40,468 nucleotides of DNA, taken from assembly GCA_964342585.1 (NCBI GenBank), contig CAYFHK010000006.1:1-40468 (forward strand), written 5' to 3'. Shown one piece after another: positions 24,064 through 33,317 of the stretch. Position 1 is the stretch's first letter; each line of letters starts with the position of its first letter. Both the position numbers and the translations under genes were made by a program. A model generated the notes under the pieces. That model worked only from the letters and a program-made list of their open reading frames with translations. It was not told the origin of the DNA and made no database searches. The stretch is from Parvularcula sp964342585. Its GTDB lineage: Bacteria; Pseudomonadota; Alphaproteobacteria; Caulobacterales; Parvularculaceae.

Positions 24064-26801
24064 TCGTCGTTGGATTGTAACCGGTCAAGCAGCGCCTGCA
24101 CGTGAACTTGGTCACCCTTATAATTGCCGGTCAGTGCCACCATCGCCATGTTGATGCCAACGCGATAGGCGAATTCGCGGCGCCGTTCACCGCCAGGGCC
24201 TGCCGGACGCAACGGCACACCGCCATCATCCACAGCCCACGCGGCCGCCCAATCTCGTCCGGCGATGATGAGCGATGGCACGCCGTCATTGCTCTCGCGC
24301 AGCGCAGAAGCGGCCTCGACCCAGACCACACCTTCAGAATTCCGACCGTGCAGCGTGTCCAAATAGTAGAACGACTTCTTCAAAATATGATCCGCCGGAA
24401 GAGGTTCGAGCGGCGGGATATTCATTCGCAGAAGGATCGCGCGCAGGGTTTCGCCATTTGGTCCGCCAAATTCAGTGGTTTGCCGCTCGCCGTCTTGTGT
24501 ATCGATGATCAAGAGCCCGCCGCCGGCCATGAAGGTTTCGAGGCGGGACAAGGCGCTGTCGCTCGGCGGGGGTGCCGATGCGTCCACCGGCCAATACAAT
24601 AGCGGGTAGACGGAGAGATCGTCCTCTTCAATGTCGACCCCGACGGGCATGCCCGGCTCCAATGCAGAGCGCCGATGCGCCTCCCGCGTCAGGCCATAAA
24701 GACCCGCCTGCGAAAGCCGATCGATCGATCCGATACCGGTCTCCACATAGGCAAGCCGAACGTCGAGTGCTGCTGCCACCGCCTGCTCACCAAGATCAGG
24801 CCGCAGATCGAATGATTGCGCGTGGCCGGAAGAGGAAGCGAACATGGTCGTCGTCAGGATGAAACCGAGAACCATTGATGCGGCTGTGCGCGCCGCCATA
24901 CGCTGATCGGCCAAGCCACGTAGAGCGAGCGCCACCGCATCTATCGCGAAGATGATCAGCGCCAGCGCGAGGATCGGTGGGCCAAACGCACGCACATTCA
25001 CGCCCGTCGGGCCTCGAATCGTTGTGCCGAGCGGAAGCTGCCCCGCGGTGAGGACGTCGAGCGTCGGGGCATCTGGCGGATAGGTGTTCACGGCCAACGG
25101 GCTTGCCGCGTCACCATAAAGGCCCGGCGTTTGCGTTCCGGCGGCGAGATCTTCGACCGGAACGGCGCGGGCATTGGCAGGTGGGTCGCGCAATACGCCG
25201 TACCCGTCCAACAAACGATAGGGCGCCAAAGGCGCATCGGGGAGAGCGGCCGGTGCGCCGACCGCCAGCTGTGCGACCCGTTCAAGCATGAGCGGGAACA
25301 AGCCTGAAATTGGGAGGTCTGACCAAGTTGGTGACGCGGTGACATGAAAGAGGATCAGCAATCCGTCGCCTTGTCTTTTGGCGCTGACCAAAGGCGTGCC
25401 GTCTTCAAGTGACGCCCAGACCTCAGCACCCGTGTCCACACTCGGGCGGTTCAGCACCTGGCGCCGCACATTCACGCCCGCGGGGTCGAGCCCAACGAAC
25501 GGGCTTCCATCCGTGAACGGTGCGATGGGCTGAGGATCTTCCCATGTCAAAGCGCCGCCAAAGGCCCGGGTCCCGCTGCGCAAGGTCACGGGAAGCGTTG
25601 GTGAGGGCATTGCGCTTTGGCCCGACGCGGCGTTAGCCGTGTTCGGCCCGGCCATGCGCAACAAGACGCCGCCATCATTGATCCAGTCGACCAGCGCAGT
25701 TTCCTCGCTCGGTCGGATGGTGCCGATATCGTCGAGTACGATGAGACCGGTCTCAGAGGAAATAAGCTCCGCTAATGGGTCCTCATAAAGGGTCGCATGG
25801 GGCGCGAGGGCTTGGCGCAGGTAGAAGCCACTTTCACGCAACGTGTCACTTCCCCGCGTGACGAGACCTGCAGAAACCTGCCGCTCACGACTATCGACGA
25901 GCCAAATCGCCCCGGCGCTCCGCACACCGACCAAACTGAGCCGCGCCACGTCGTTGCGAAGGATGGGTGGCAAGGCGAGGCGCACGGTGGTTGTGTTTTC
26001 GTTTTCGCCGAACGCATATTCAGCTTCGGCCAGCAGCCGGCCATCGGCCGCAAAAGCGCGAAGCTGACCTGTGTGGCGAACGGTCCTGACGCGCGAAAGG
26101 GTCGCGACCATCCCCTCGGGATCGGTGGTGACATTGCGGATCGCGATCACGGGATCTTGGGCCACCCGAAACAGGTGAAGATGGTTGGCGTCACCGAGGG
26201 CGTTGATGAAGGTGCGATCGGCGCCACGCCGCCCGATCGTCCCATCGCTCAACCAGAGGACATCCATCTCGCTAAGCGTGATCGCCTCCAGCGCGCGGAT
26301 TGCCGCCGCGCGGTCTGGCAATGCGGGCGTTGGCACGTGCCCGCCGATCACCTCTGCCGCTTGGGAAAGGCTCATCGGCTCTGTGAGCGTGACATCGCCT
26401 GTGGTGAACAAAATGCGGGCGGGGTGTCGATCCGCGCCGCGTGCAAAGGCGAGTGCTTTGACCGCCTGCTGATGGTCGGTCCAATTCGCGCCGCTGGTCC
26501 ATCCATCATCCGCGATGATCAGTAAGGGCCGGTCGCCAAAGACTTCGTCATTGGCGTTCAACACCGGTCCCGCGAGGCCCAATAAAAGAAGACCTAAGGC
26601 CGCGAGCCGGATCAACGTCAGCCACCAGGGCGTGCGCGCCGGGGTCTCCGTTCGGTTCTCGAGTTTGTCGAGAAACACCATACCGCCGAACGCCTTGCGC
26701 ATTGGGGCAGGCGGTGTTGCCCGCAACAGCCACCACACGACCGGCAGCGCCAAGGCGCCGAGCAAAATCATGGGAGCGGTGAAACTAAGCGCGCCGATCA
26801 A
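24060..26801 (-). CDS. BatA-like N-terminal / DUF4159 membrane protein
   Basis: A 913-residue membrane protein. The N-terminal region is of the aerotolerance-regulator (BatA) type: a TM helix near 5-24, the FGGMVFLDKLENRTETPARTP linker and a second TM at about 60-82. A large extracytoplasmic domain follows, two TM helices lie near 605-655, and the C-terminal DUF4159 domain occupies about 675-900 with SVYPLLYWP and GGGLLIIDT. The start is TTG (complement of 26799-26801), overlapping the DUF58 stop as TTGA; a strong GGAGGGG site upstream and the normal BatA N-terminus support it. It probably forms a complex with the DUF58 and MoxR proteins. Confidence 0.9.
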   Translation of the reverse strand: MIGALSFTAPMILLGALALPVVWWLLRATPPAPMRKAFGGMVFLDKLENRTETPARTPWWLTLIRLAALGLLLLGLAGPVLNANDEVFGDRPLLIIADDGWTSGANWTDHQQAVKALAFARGADRHPARILFTTGDVTLTEPMSLSQAAEVIGGHVPTPALPDRAAAIRALEAITLSEMDVLWLSDGTIGRRGADRTFINALGDANHLHLFRVAQDPVIAIRNVTTDPEGMVATLSRVRTVRHTGQLRAFAADGRLLAEAEYAFGENENTTTVRLALPPILRNDVARLSLVGVRSAGAIWLVDSRERQVSAGLVTRGSDTLRESGFYLRQALAPHATLYEDPLAELISSETGLIVLDDIGTIRPSEETALVDWINDGGVLLRMAGPNTANAASGQSAMPSPTLPVTLRSGTRAFGGALTWEDPQPIAPFTDGSPFVGLDPAGVNVRRQVLNRPSVDTGAEVWASLEDGTPLVSAKRQGDGLLILFHVTASPTWSDLPISGLFPLMLERVAQLAVGAPAALPDAPLAPYRLLDGYGVLRDPPANARAVPVEDLAAGTQTPGLYGDAASPLAVNTYPPDAPTLDVLTAGQLPLGTTIRGPTGVNVRAFGPPILALALIIFAIDAVALALRGLADQRMAARTAASMVLGFILTTTMFASSSGHAQSFDLRPDLGEQAVAAALDVRLAYVETGIGSIDRLSQAGLYGLTREAHRRSALEPGMPVGVDIEEDDLSVYPLLYWPVDASAPPPSDSALSRLETFMAGGGLLIIDTQDGERQTTEFGGPNGETLRAILLRMNIPPLEPLPADHILKKSFYYLDTLHGRNSEGVVWVEAASALRESNDGVPSLIIAGRDWAAAWAVDDGGVPLRPAGPGGERRREFAYRVGINMAMVALTGNYKGDQVHVQALLDRLQSNDE

Positions 26802-27688
26802 ACCTGCCCCTCCGAAATCGCGAATTGAAGCGCTGAAAGGGCGCGCATCGCGCCGTGATCGGTCCGATGTCTGATCAGATTGAAGCCGTATCGCTGCGCT
26901 GTCGCGAGCAACGCTTCACGATGCGCCTCTCGCGCCGCCAGATAGGCGTGGCGCACCGCGTCCGCATCGCCAAATAGCCGGCGGTGTTTTTGATCGCCGG
27001 GCGACTGAAAAATCGTCCGTCCCGTGAAGGGAAACGTCTCTTCCGCCGGGTCTGTCACCTCGACCAAGTGGATGCGGCATCCACTCGCCGCTAAGGCCTT
27101 GAGACGGGTGAGAAGAGCATCCGTCTCCTGATAAAAGTCGGAGATATAGACGGCGTGCGTGGTGCCCGGTGGCGGCAAGGGCAGACCGATCTCGGAGGAC
27201 TCGGTGGCATCGTGTTGGCCGATCAACGCGTCCGCGATCCCCATCACCGCGCGCGGGCCGCGCCGAGCGGGCATGCCATCGGCAATCAGGCCGATTTTTT
27301 CGCCGCCGCGATTGAGCGCGATGGCCATCGCCAACGTCATGACCATGGCGCGCCATTTCTTCGTCGGTTGCGCGCCGGAGCTATAGTCGAAACCGTCACC
27401 CCCGCGGCACCAAAAGCGCACCGTTGCCGCGGTTTCCCATTCGGTTTCCCGGACGAAGAGCCTTCGTGGCGCGCGGGCCGACTGGCGCCAATCGATCATG
27501 TGCGCCGGATCGCCCATGGCGTAGTCACGGTACTGCCAGAAGGTCTCGCCCACGCCGGCGCGACGACGCCCATGGGTGCCAGCGTCAAGGCTCAGGCTGA
27601 GCGACGTGGCCTCTGCCATCAATGCGCCCAAGGCCTCGGCAGCGCGGGCGCCCTGACGTTCGAGGTCTAAAGGCGTTGATTCGGCCAT
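26798..27688 (-). CDS. DUF58 domain protein
   Basis: A 296-residue cytoplasmic protein of the DUF58 family, a von Willebrand A-like fold that partners MoxR ATPases. The family signature is the region around GVGETFWQYRDYAMGDPAHMIDW and RLFVRETEWET. AVYISDFYQE marks the later vWA-like part. I start at ATG complementary to 27686-27688, which has GGAG about 9 bases upstream; the TTG at 27709 would overlap the moxR stop but has no ribosome site. The gene is closely spaced after moxR and overlaps the following gene. Confidence 0.93.
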   Translation of the reverse strand: MAESTPLDLERQGARAAEALGALMAEATSLSLSLDAGTHGRRRAGVGETFWQYRDYAMGDPAHMIDWRQSARAPRRLFVRETEWETAATVRFWCRGGDGFDYSSGAQPTKKWRAMVMTLAMAIALNRGGEKIGLIADGMPARRGPRAVMGIADALIGQHDATESSEIGLPLPPPGTTHAVYISDFYQETDALLTRLKALAASGCRIHLVEVTDPAEETFPFTGRTIFQSPGDQKHRRLFGDADAVRHAYLAAREAHREALLATAQRYGFNLIRHRTDHGAMRALSALQFAISEGQV

Positions 27689-27705
27689 GCCCCGCGCTCC
27701 GTCGG

Positions 27706-28698
27706 TCAAGCCGAGCCGACGACGGTGGAAACGGCGTCGTGAAGGATGCTCTCGACCGTGTACCCTTCAGCCCGCGCAGCAAAGCTCACCGCAATCCGAT
27801 GGCGCAATGCTGAGGGCGCGAGCGCGATCAAATCGGCCGTGCTCGGGGCAGTGCGTCCATCGAGAAAGGCGCGCGCCCGCACGGTAAGGCTCAGCGCTTG
27901 GCTGGCGCGCGGGCCTGCCCCCCACATCAAGTGCTCGGCATAATCCCCACCGGGCCGCAGGCTGCGCACCAGCGCGAGTATACTTTCAACGAGCCCCTCG
28001 CCAATCGGCATGGCACGCACGCATTTTTGCGCGTCGAGGAGCTCTTCGGGGCTGAGCAGAGCTTCGAGTGCAGTTTGGCCAGGACCCGTCGTCTCGATGA
28101 CCATGCGTCGCTCGGCTTCGATCCCCGGGTAGTCGATCAACGACTGCAACAGAAACCGATCGAGCTGCGCCTCTGGGAGCGGATAGGTGCCTTCCTGCTC
28201 GATCGGGTTTTGCGTGGCCAAGACGTGGAACGGCGTCGGCAGCCGACGAACCTCACCCGCGATGGTGACTTGGCCTTCTTGCATGGCTTCGAGCAGCGCA
28301 CTTTGGGTGCGAGGACTGGCCCGGTTGATCTCGTCCGCCATCAAGAGCTGACAGAAGACGGGTCCCTCGATGAACCGAAAATGGCGTCGCCCATCGTCGC
28401 CTTCTTCGAGGACCTCCGTCCCCAAAATATCGCTCGGCATCAGGTCTGGCGTGAACTGGATCCGCTTGTGCCCAAGGCCCAACACCGTCCCAAGCGCCGC
28501 GACGAGCTTGGTTTTGGCCAAACCCGGTGCCCCGACGAGAAGATTGTGCCCGCCCGCCAGCAAACACGTCATTACCTCGGCAATCACGGCGTCTTGGCCG
28601 AAGATCACCTCGCCCAATTGCGATCGCGCGGTGGCGAAGCGCGCCGAAAGGGCGCGAAATTGTTCGATGTCGATGGAATCGGGATGTCCGTCAGGCAT
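27706..28698 (-). CDS. moxR: MoxR-family AAA+ ATPase
   Basis: A 330-residue AAA+ ATPase of the MoxR group, a chaperone-like enzyme thought to act with vWA proteins in assembling or activating envelope complexes. Walker A is GAPGLAKT (56-63) and Walker B is LLMADEIN (118-125). RASPRTQSALLEAMQEGQVT and LATQNPIEQEGTYPLPEAQLDRF (sensor 1 and arginine-finger region) follow, with the C-terminal lid. I start at the ATG complementary to 28696-28698, which gives the standard length; a GTG 15 codons upstream is in frame. Neither has a ribosome site, so the message may be leaderless. First gene of the minus-strand cluster, divergent from sppA. Confidence 0.95.
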   Translation of the reverse strand: MPDGHPDSIDIEQFRALSARFATARSQLGEVIFGQDAVIAEVMTCLLAGGHNLLVGAPGLAKTKLVAALGTVLGLGHKRIQFTPDLMPSDILGTEVLEEGDDGRRHFRFIEGPVFCQLLMADEINRASPRTQSALLEAMQEGQVTIAGEVRRLPTPFHVLATQNPIEQEGTYPLPEAQLDRFLLQSLIDYPGIEAERRMVIETTGPGQTALEALLSPEELLDAQKCVRAMPIGEGLVESILALVRSLRPGGDYAEHLMWGAGPRASQALSLTVRARAFLDGRTAPSTADLIALAPSALRHRIAVSFAARAEGYTVESILHDAVSTVVGSA

Positions 28699-28886
28699 AT
28701 GGGGCACTGCTATGCTGAAAGTGGGGTGGCGCGAAGACGACACGGCGTCTCAAAGGGTTATGGCAAGCCGGTAGCGCACGCAAATGGACATTCGGCAAAC
28801 TCCGCCATGTGGAACGAGTATTGAGTGTTTACCGTTTATCATGGCGTGCTAAGCAAAGTGGTATCGTGCACGCGAGGGGCAGACAA

Positions 28887-30815
28887 ATGGAATATGAGCG
28901 CAGCCGGATGACGATTTGGTCGTTCCTCAAAAACCTGTTCAAGGTGGTGATCGGCTTCTCGCTGCTCGTCCAGTCGCTGCTATTCTTGCTGCTCATTGTC
29001 TTCATTTTCGGGTTGATCGGCAGCGTGTCGTCGTCTCTTTCCGGGAAAGGCAACGATGAAGGGCCGACCATTGCGGTGCCTGATGGGGGCGCGCTCGTCC
29101 TAAACCCAGAAGGTGTCTTGGTGGAAACGTCGCCGCCAGCCGATCCCTTTGGGGATGCCGTGGCACAAGCCTTTGGCGGGGCTGCCGAAGCACAAGTCTC
29201 TGTCCACGACCTGGTCAAAACGCTCCGCCACGCCGCCAAAGACGATCGCATCGCCGCGCTCGTGTTGGATTTGCAGGGTCTGTATATCCCCGCCGGTTCA
29301 GCTTCGAAGGCCCATTATCTGGCGCAGGAGGTCGAGGCTTTCCGGGAGACAGGGAAGCGCGTGATCGCCATCGGCGACTTCTACACGCAGGAGCAATATC
29401 TTGTCGCCTCGGAGGCTGACGAGGTGCTGATGCACGACATGGGCACCGTGCTGATTGAGGGCTATGGCCGCTATCGCACCTATTACAAATCGGCGCTCGA
29501 TAAGTTGAAGGTCACTGCGCACGTCTTCCGGGTCGGCACCTTTAAATCCGCGCTGGAGCCCTTCCTTCGCGATGACATGTCACCTGAGGCAGCTGATGCA
29601 AACCGCGCTTATCTCAATGTGTTATGGGAAGAATATCAGGCGGCGGTTGATGAAAACCGTGGCTTCACGCCGGGCACCATCAACGCCTATGCGCAATCGC
29701 CGGTCGATGCCATCCGGGCCGCAGGCGGCGATATGGCTGGCGCTGCAGAGCAGGCAGGCCTCGTTGACGCCTTGATGTCTCGCGGGGAAATGCTCGATCG
29801 CGTCGCGGCCATCGTTGGACGCGACAAAGATAAGAACGCCGGCTTCAAAGGCATCTCTTATCGCTCGTATCGCTTCTCGGTTCCCGGGGCGGAAGATCGT
29901 GGCCGCGTGCCGAATGTGGCGATCATCACCGCAGCGGGCACGATTGTTGACGGCGATGAGCCCTATGGCGTGGCGGCGGGTGACTACATCGCACGCCAAC
30001 TCCGTGACGCGCGGTTTGACGAAAACGTGAAAGCGGTCGTTTTGCGCGTCGACAGCCCAGGCGGGTCCGCGTTTGCGTCGGAGATCATTCGTGACGAGCT
30101 GCTTGCCGTGAAAGCCGCTGGCAAACCGGTGATCGTTTCAATGGGTTCGCTCGCGGCGTCGGGCGGCTATTGGATCAGCGCGAATGCCGATGAGATTTGG
30201 GCGGCACCAACGACGCTCACAGGTTCGATCGGGGTGTTTGGCTTCTTCCCGACCTTTGAGAACACGGCCGCCGATCTCGGCGTCTTCGTCGATGGTGTCG
30301 GCACCGCGCCGCTCTCGGCCATCCAAGGCGCGGGCGTTGGGCCGTTGCCAGAAGAAGTGGGCGAGATTTTCCAAGCGTCCGTCGAAGACACCTATGGCCG
30401 CTTTATCTCGATCGTCTCCGAAGGTCGCGGCATGTCTGAGGCACAGGCTGACGCAATCGCGCAAGGGCGGGTGTGGATCGGTAAAACGGCGCAACAGCTT
30501 GGTCTGGTCAGCCGTCTGGGCACGATCGATGATGCCATCGCCGCGGCTGCCGCGCGCGCCGGACTTGAGGAGTACGACGTCGTTGGCATGGTCCGCGAGA
30601 AGTCGCGCTTCGAACTGTTCCTCGAAGCATTGGCCGGGAATGATGAAGTGACTGGCTCAGATATGCTGGTGGACGAGATGTTCGCCGAGCGTCGCTCGAA
30701 CGCTGTGACCCTCGGCCGGTTGCTTCAAATGGCGCAAAAGGAAGTGAAATTCCTCTCGAGTTTCAATGATCCCAACGGCGTCTATGTGCGCTGCGCCGAG
30801 TGCACCCTCGAATAG
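28887..30815 (+). CDS. sppA: Signal peptide peptidase SppA, long form
   Basis: A 642-residue membrane-bound serine protease that degrades cleaved signal peptides. It is the 67K form with two homologous domains. One N-terminal TM anchor lies at about 20-45. The catalytic dyad is Lys220 in VGTFKSALEPF and Ser425 in ASGGYWISANAD, matching the E. coli arrangement of Lys in the first and Ser in the second domain. ATG 28887 has GAGGGG about 8 bases upstream; the open frame reaches further up but without support. The protein ends in a short segment with YVRCAECTLE containing two cysteines, which is worth comparing with relatives. Confidence 0.95.
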   Translation: MEYERSRMTIWSFLKNLFKVVIGFSLLVQSLLFLLLIVFIFGLIGSVSSSLSGKGNDEGPTIAVPDGGALVLNPEGVLVETSPPADPFGDAVAQAFGGAAEAQVSVHDLVKTLRHAAKDDRIAALVLDLQGLYIPAGSASKAHYLAQEVEAFRETGKRVIAIGDFYTQEQYLVASEADEVLMHDMGTVLIEGYGRYRTYYKSALDKLKVTAHVFRVGTFKSALEPFLRDDMSPEAADANRAYLNVLWEEYQAAVDENRGFTPGTINAYAQSPVDAIRAAGGDMAGAAEQAGLVDALMSRGEMLDRVAAIVGRDKDKNAGFKGISYRSYRFSVPGAEDRGRVPNVAIITAAGTIVDGDEPYGVAAGDYIARQLRDARFDENVKAVVLRVDSPGGSAFASEIIRDELLAVKAAGKPVIVSMGSLAASGGYWISANADEIWAAPTTLTGSIGVFGFFPTFENTAADLGVFVDGVGTAPLSAIQGAGVGPLPEEVGEIFQASVEDTYGRFISIVSEGRGMSEAQADAIAQGRVWIGKTAQQLGLVSRLGTIDDAIAAAAARAGLEEYDVVGMVREKSRFELFLEALAGNDEVTGSDMLVDEMFAERRSNAVTLGRLLQMAQKEVKFLSSFNDPNGVYVRCAECTLE

Positions 30816-30913
30816 CGAGCAGGCACCGGCCGCCTGATGCGGATCGCCGCGGTCCGCCTCACACCGATGAAGTTGCGCTTGATTTAGCGAGGCGAACGCG
30901 CACCTAATACAGC

Positions 30914-31447
30914 GTGGCTGATATCTTTTCTATGGCAGCGGTACTGGCCGCAGATCGCTCGGATAGCCCGCTTCCGGTTGAGAAGTGGCATCCCGAACGC
31001 GAAGGTAAAATGGATCTCGTCATCAAGCGCGATGGCGCTTGGATACATGAGGGCGAGCCCATCGAACGGCCGGCCATCGTGCGTCTTTTCTCGCGCATTC
31101 TTCGCCGTGACACCGACGGTTATGTGCTGGTCACGCCGGCGGAGAAGCTCTCGATCACCGTGGAGGATGTGCCCTTCCTGATCGTTGGGCTTGAAGACGG
31201 AGATGACGGGGCGCTGGTGGCGCGGACCAATCTCGGTGAGCGCGTATCCATCGACGATGACCACCCGATCAGCTTGGGCGATTTCGAAGGCGCCAAGGTG
31301 CCGTATTTGCGCGTGCGTGGTGACCTGCTGGCGCGTTTCTCACGAAACGCCTATTATGAGCTTGTCGACCGGGCGGAAGAAACCGCTGACGGGCATTTGC
31401 GGGTAAGCGTGGGGAAGACCGCGTTCGATCTTGGGGTTGTTGAATGA
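30914..31447 (+). CDS. DUF1285 family protein
   Basis: A 177-residue protein matching the DUF1285 family, which is common in proteobacteria and has no assigned reaction. Conserved parts include DLVIKRDGAWIHEGEPIERPAIVRLFSRILRRD, YVLVTPAEKLSITVEDVPFLI, and LRVRGDLLARFSRNAYYELV. There is no signal peptide or membrane segment. The GTG start at 30914 lacks a clear ribosome site; ATG 30932 is an alternative. It overlaps the Nudix gene by 4 bases and belongs to the DUF1285-Nudix-cca string seen in other alphaproteobacteria. Confidence 0.9.
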   Translation: MADIFSMAAVLAADRSDSPLPVEKWHPEREGKMDLVIKRDGAWIHEGEPIERPAIVRLFSRILRRDTDGYVLVTPAEKLSITVEDVPFLIVGLEDGDDGALVARTNLGERVSIDDDHPISLGDFEGAKVPYLRVRGDLLARFSRNAYYELVDRAEETADGHLRVSVGKTAFDLGVVE

Positions 31448-32115
31448 GTATGCGTGGCGTGATGCCGGAATGGGAAGCGCGATTGCGATCCGTCGCACAA
31501 AGCGCCGCGGCAAATTCTCCGCGCCACCTTTTTCAAGAGCTCAATCCTGAGCTCGAAGTCTCTCCAATTTTCACCTCGCCGCCAAAGGTGTTGCGGCCGG
31601 CGTCCGTCCTGATCCCCGTCGTCCACCGCCCGAACGGGCCCAATGTGTTGTTCATGGTGCGCGCGGCGACGATGCCTTCGCATGCGGGTGAAATCGGCTT
31701 TCCTGGCGGCGGACCAAAAGAGACGGACGGCGATGATCCCGTCGCCACGGCGCTGCGCGAAGCACACGAAGAAGTGGGCATCCCCCCAGATCGCGTCGAC
31801 GTCTTGGCGCGATTCGCGCCGCATATCGGCGGGCTCGGCTATGCGGTGACGCCCGTTGTTGGCCTGGTCGAATCCAGCGTCGAAATTTGTCCGTGTGAGC
31901 GGGAAGTGTGCGAAGCCTTCGAGGTTCCGCTCGCCCACCTGACCGATTTGTCGAACCACCGCGTCGAAGACCGCATCTTGCGCGGCAAAAGCTATCGCAT
32001 GTTCGCGGTCCCCTCGCATGACGAGGCCGGCCGGTCGCGACACATTTGGGGGCTGACGGCGGGCATCGTGCACAGTTTCGCCCGGGCCTATTCCGATGTC
32101 AGCGTCGCGGCGTGA
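31444..32115 (+). CDS. CoA-type Nudix hydrolase
   Basis: A 223-residue Nudix hydrolase. The CoA-pyrophosphatase signature before the Nudix box is visible as FMVRAATMPSHAGEIGFPGG (70-89). The Nudix box follows to REAHEEVGI (105-113), with catalytic glutamates 109 and 110; the upstream box position that is usually Glu is Asp97. The expected reaction is cleavage of CoA or its derivatives to phosphopantetheine and 3',5'-ADP. The start overlaps the DUF1285 stop (ATGA) and its stop overlaps the cca start (GTGA), so all three are translationally coupled. Confidence 0.92.
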   Translation: MSMRGVMPEWEARLRSVAQSAAANSPRHLFQELNPELEVSPIFTSPPKVLRPASVLIPVVHRPNGPNVLFMVRAATMPSHAGEIGFPGGGPKETDGDDPVATALREAHEEVGIPPDRVDVLARFAPHIGGLGYAVTPVVGLVESSVEICPCEREVCEAFEVPLAHLTDLSNHRVEDRILRGKSYRMFAVPSHDEAGRSRHIWGLTAGIVHSFARAYSDVSVAA

Positions 32116-33317
32116 CGCCGGACTTTGCGTGGGCGGATAGGGGGCCTGCAGCCTTCCTCCTTGGATTGTTGAACGACACAGGTGAGGCGCGCTTCGTTGG
32201 CGGGTGCGTCCGCGACAGTCTGCTTGGCCGACCGCCCGGGCCCGAGGGCCGCACGGATATCGATATCGCGACGACCTTGGCGCCTGACGCCGTGATGGAG
32301 CTGCTGACACAAGCGGAGGTCAGATGCGTGCCCACGGGCCTTGAGCATGGGACGGTGACGGCCATCATCGATCACGTGCCCTACGAGGTCACCACCCTGC
32401 GCCGCGACGTTGAGACAAATGGTCGCCACGCCCGTGTCGAGTTCACGCGCGATTGGGAAGCCGATGCGGGTCGCCGAGACTTTACCATCAATGCGCTGTA
32501 CCGGGATCAATCGGGGCAGCTCTACGACTATTTCGGCGGCCAAGACGATCTTGCCGCAGCGTGCGTGCGCTTTATTGGCAAGCCCGAGGACCGTTTGCGC
32601 GAAGATTTCCTCCGTATCTTACGGTTCCTTCGTTTCAGTGCCCGTTATGCGGAGCATCTTGATACGGAGGGGTGGTCTGCTTGCGTTGCTGAACGCGCAG
32701 GCTTGGCCTCGCTCTCAAAAGAGCGGATTTGGCAAGAGCTGCAAAAGATCTTCTCAACGCCGAAAGCCCCGATGGTGCTGGCTGCAGCGAAACGGGATCG
32801 CGTGCTGCGCGAAGTCTTCGCGCAAGAAACAGACATCGATGCCTTCACAGCAATTCATCAGGCTCAGGAGGGCCGGGTGACGCCAAGCCTGGGTCTTGCC
32901 GCGCTTTGGCCTGGCGCGTCGCCGCAGGGCTTGGAGCACGCCTTTCGGTTATCGCATGCGGATCGAGATTTGGCTGTGATGATCCACGAAGCGCGCATGG
33001 CGCTCGCCGAGGGCGCGTCGATCACTGATCTCCTCTACCGGTTTGGACGCGAGGCCGCGTCGTTGGCTTATGAACTAGCCGTGGCGATCAGTGAGCGTCC
33101 GCACACGCCCGTCGAGGCGGAAGCCCTAGAGAATGCCATTGTGCCTTCGTTTCCCTTCACCGGAAAAGATATCTTGGCGGAAGGCGTGGCGCCAGGTCGT
33201 CAGGTGGGGCAGATCCTCAGTGCGGCGACCGATGCGTGGCGGCGTGCGGGCTATCCGGATGACGTTGATCAGTGTCGCGATCTGTTGATGGCGGCAATTC
33301 ATCACCGATCTTCATAA
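32112..33317 (+). CDS. cca: CCA tRNA nucleotidyltransferase / poly(A) polymerase family
   Basis: A 401-residue class II nucleotidyltransferase. The nucleotide-binding loop is FVGGCVRD (28-35), and the metal-binding carboxylates are DID (49-51). RRDFTINALYRD and LREDFLRILRFLRFSARY (neck region) are typical of the CCA-adding branch. It matures tRNA 3' ends; a polyadenylation role is less likely but the families are close. I chose GTG 32112 because it overlaps the Nudix stop by 4 bases and the first 20 residues fit the family. The last 101 bases overlap the convergent glycosyltransferase gene. Confidence 0.92.
   Translation: MTPDFAWADRGPAAFLLGLLNDTGEARFVGGCVRDSLLGRPPGPEGRTDIDIATTLAPDAVMELLTQAEVRCVPTGLEHGTVTAIIDHVPYEVTTLRRDVETNGRHARVEFTRDWEADAGRRDFTINALYRDQSGQLYDYFGGQDDLAAACVRFIGKPEDRLREDFLRILRFLRFSARYAEHLDTEGWSACVAERAGLASLSKERIWQELQKIFSTPKAPMVLAAAKRDRVLREVFAQETDIDAFTAIHQAQEGRVTPSLGLAALWPGASPQGLEHAFRLSHADRDLAVMIHEARMALAEGASITDLLYRFGREAASLAYELAVAISERPHTPVEAEALENAIVPSFPFTGKDILAEGVAPGRQVGQILSAATDAWRRAGYPDDVDQCRDLLMAAIHHRSS

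Noticed and set aside
25797..26525. 242-codon open frame on the plus strand
   Set aside because: Antisense to the BatA-like/DUF4159 gene; no recognisable domain.
27898..28824. 308-codon open frame on the plus strand
   Set aside because: Antisense to moxR, whose Walker motifs are intact.
31354..32310. 318-codon open frame on the minus strand
   Set aside because: Antisense to the coupled DUF1285, Nudix and cca genes, which are all recognisable.
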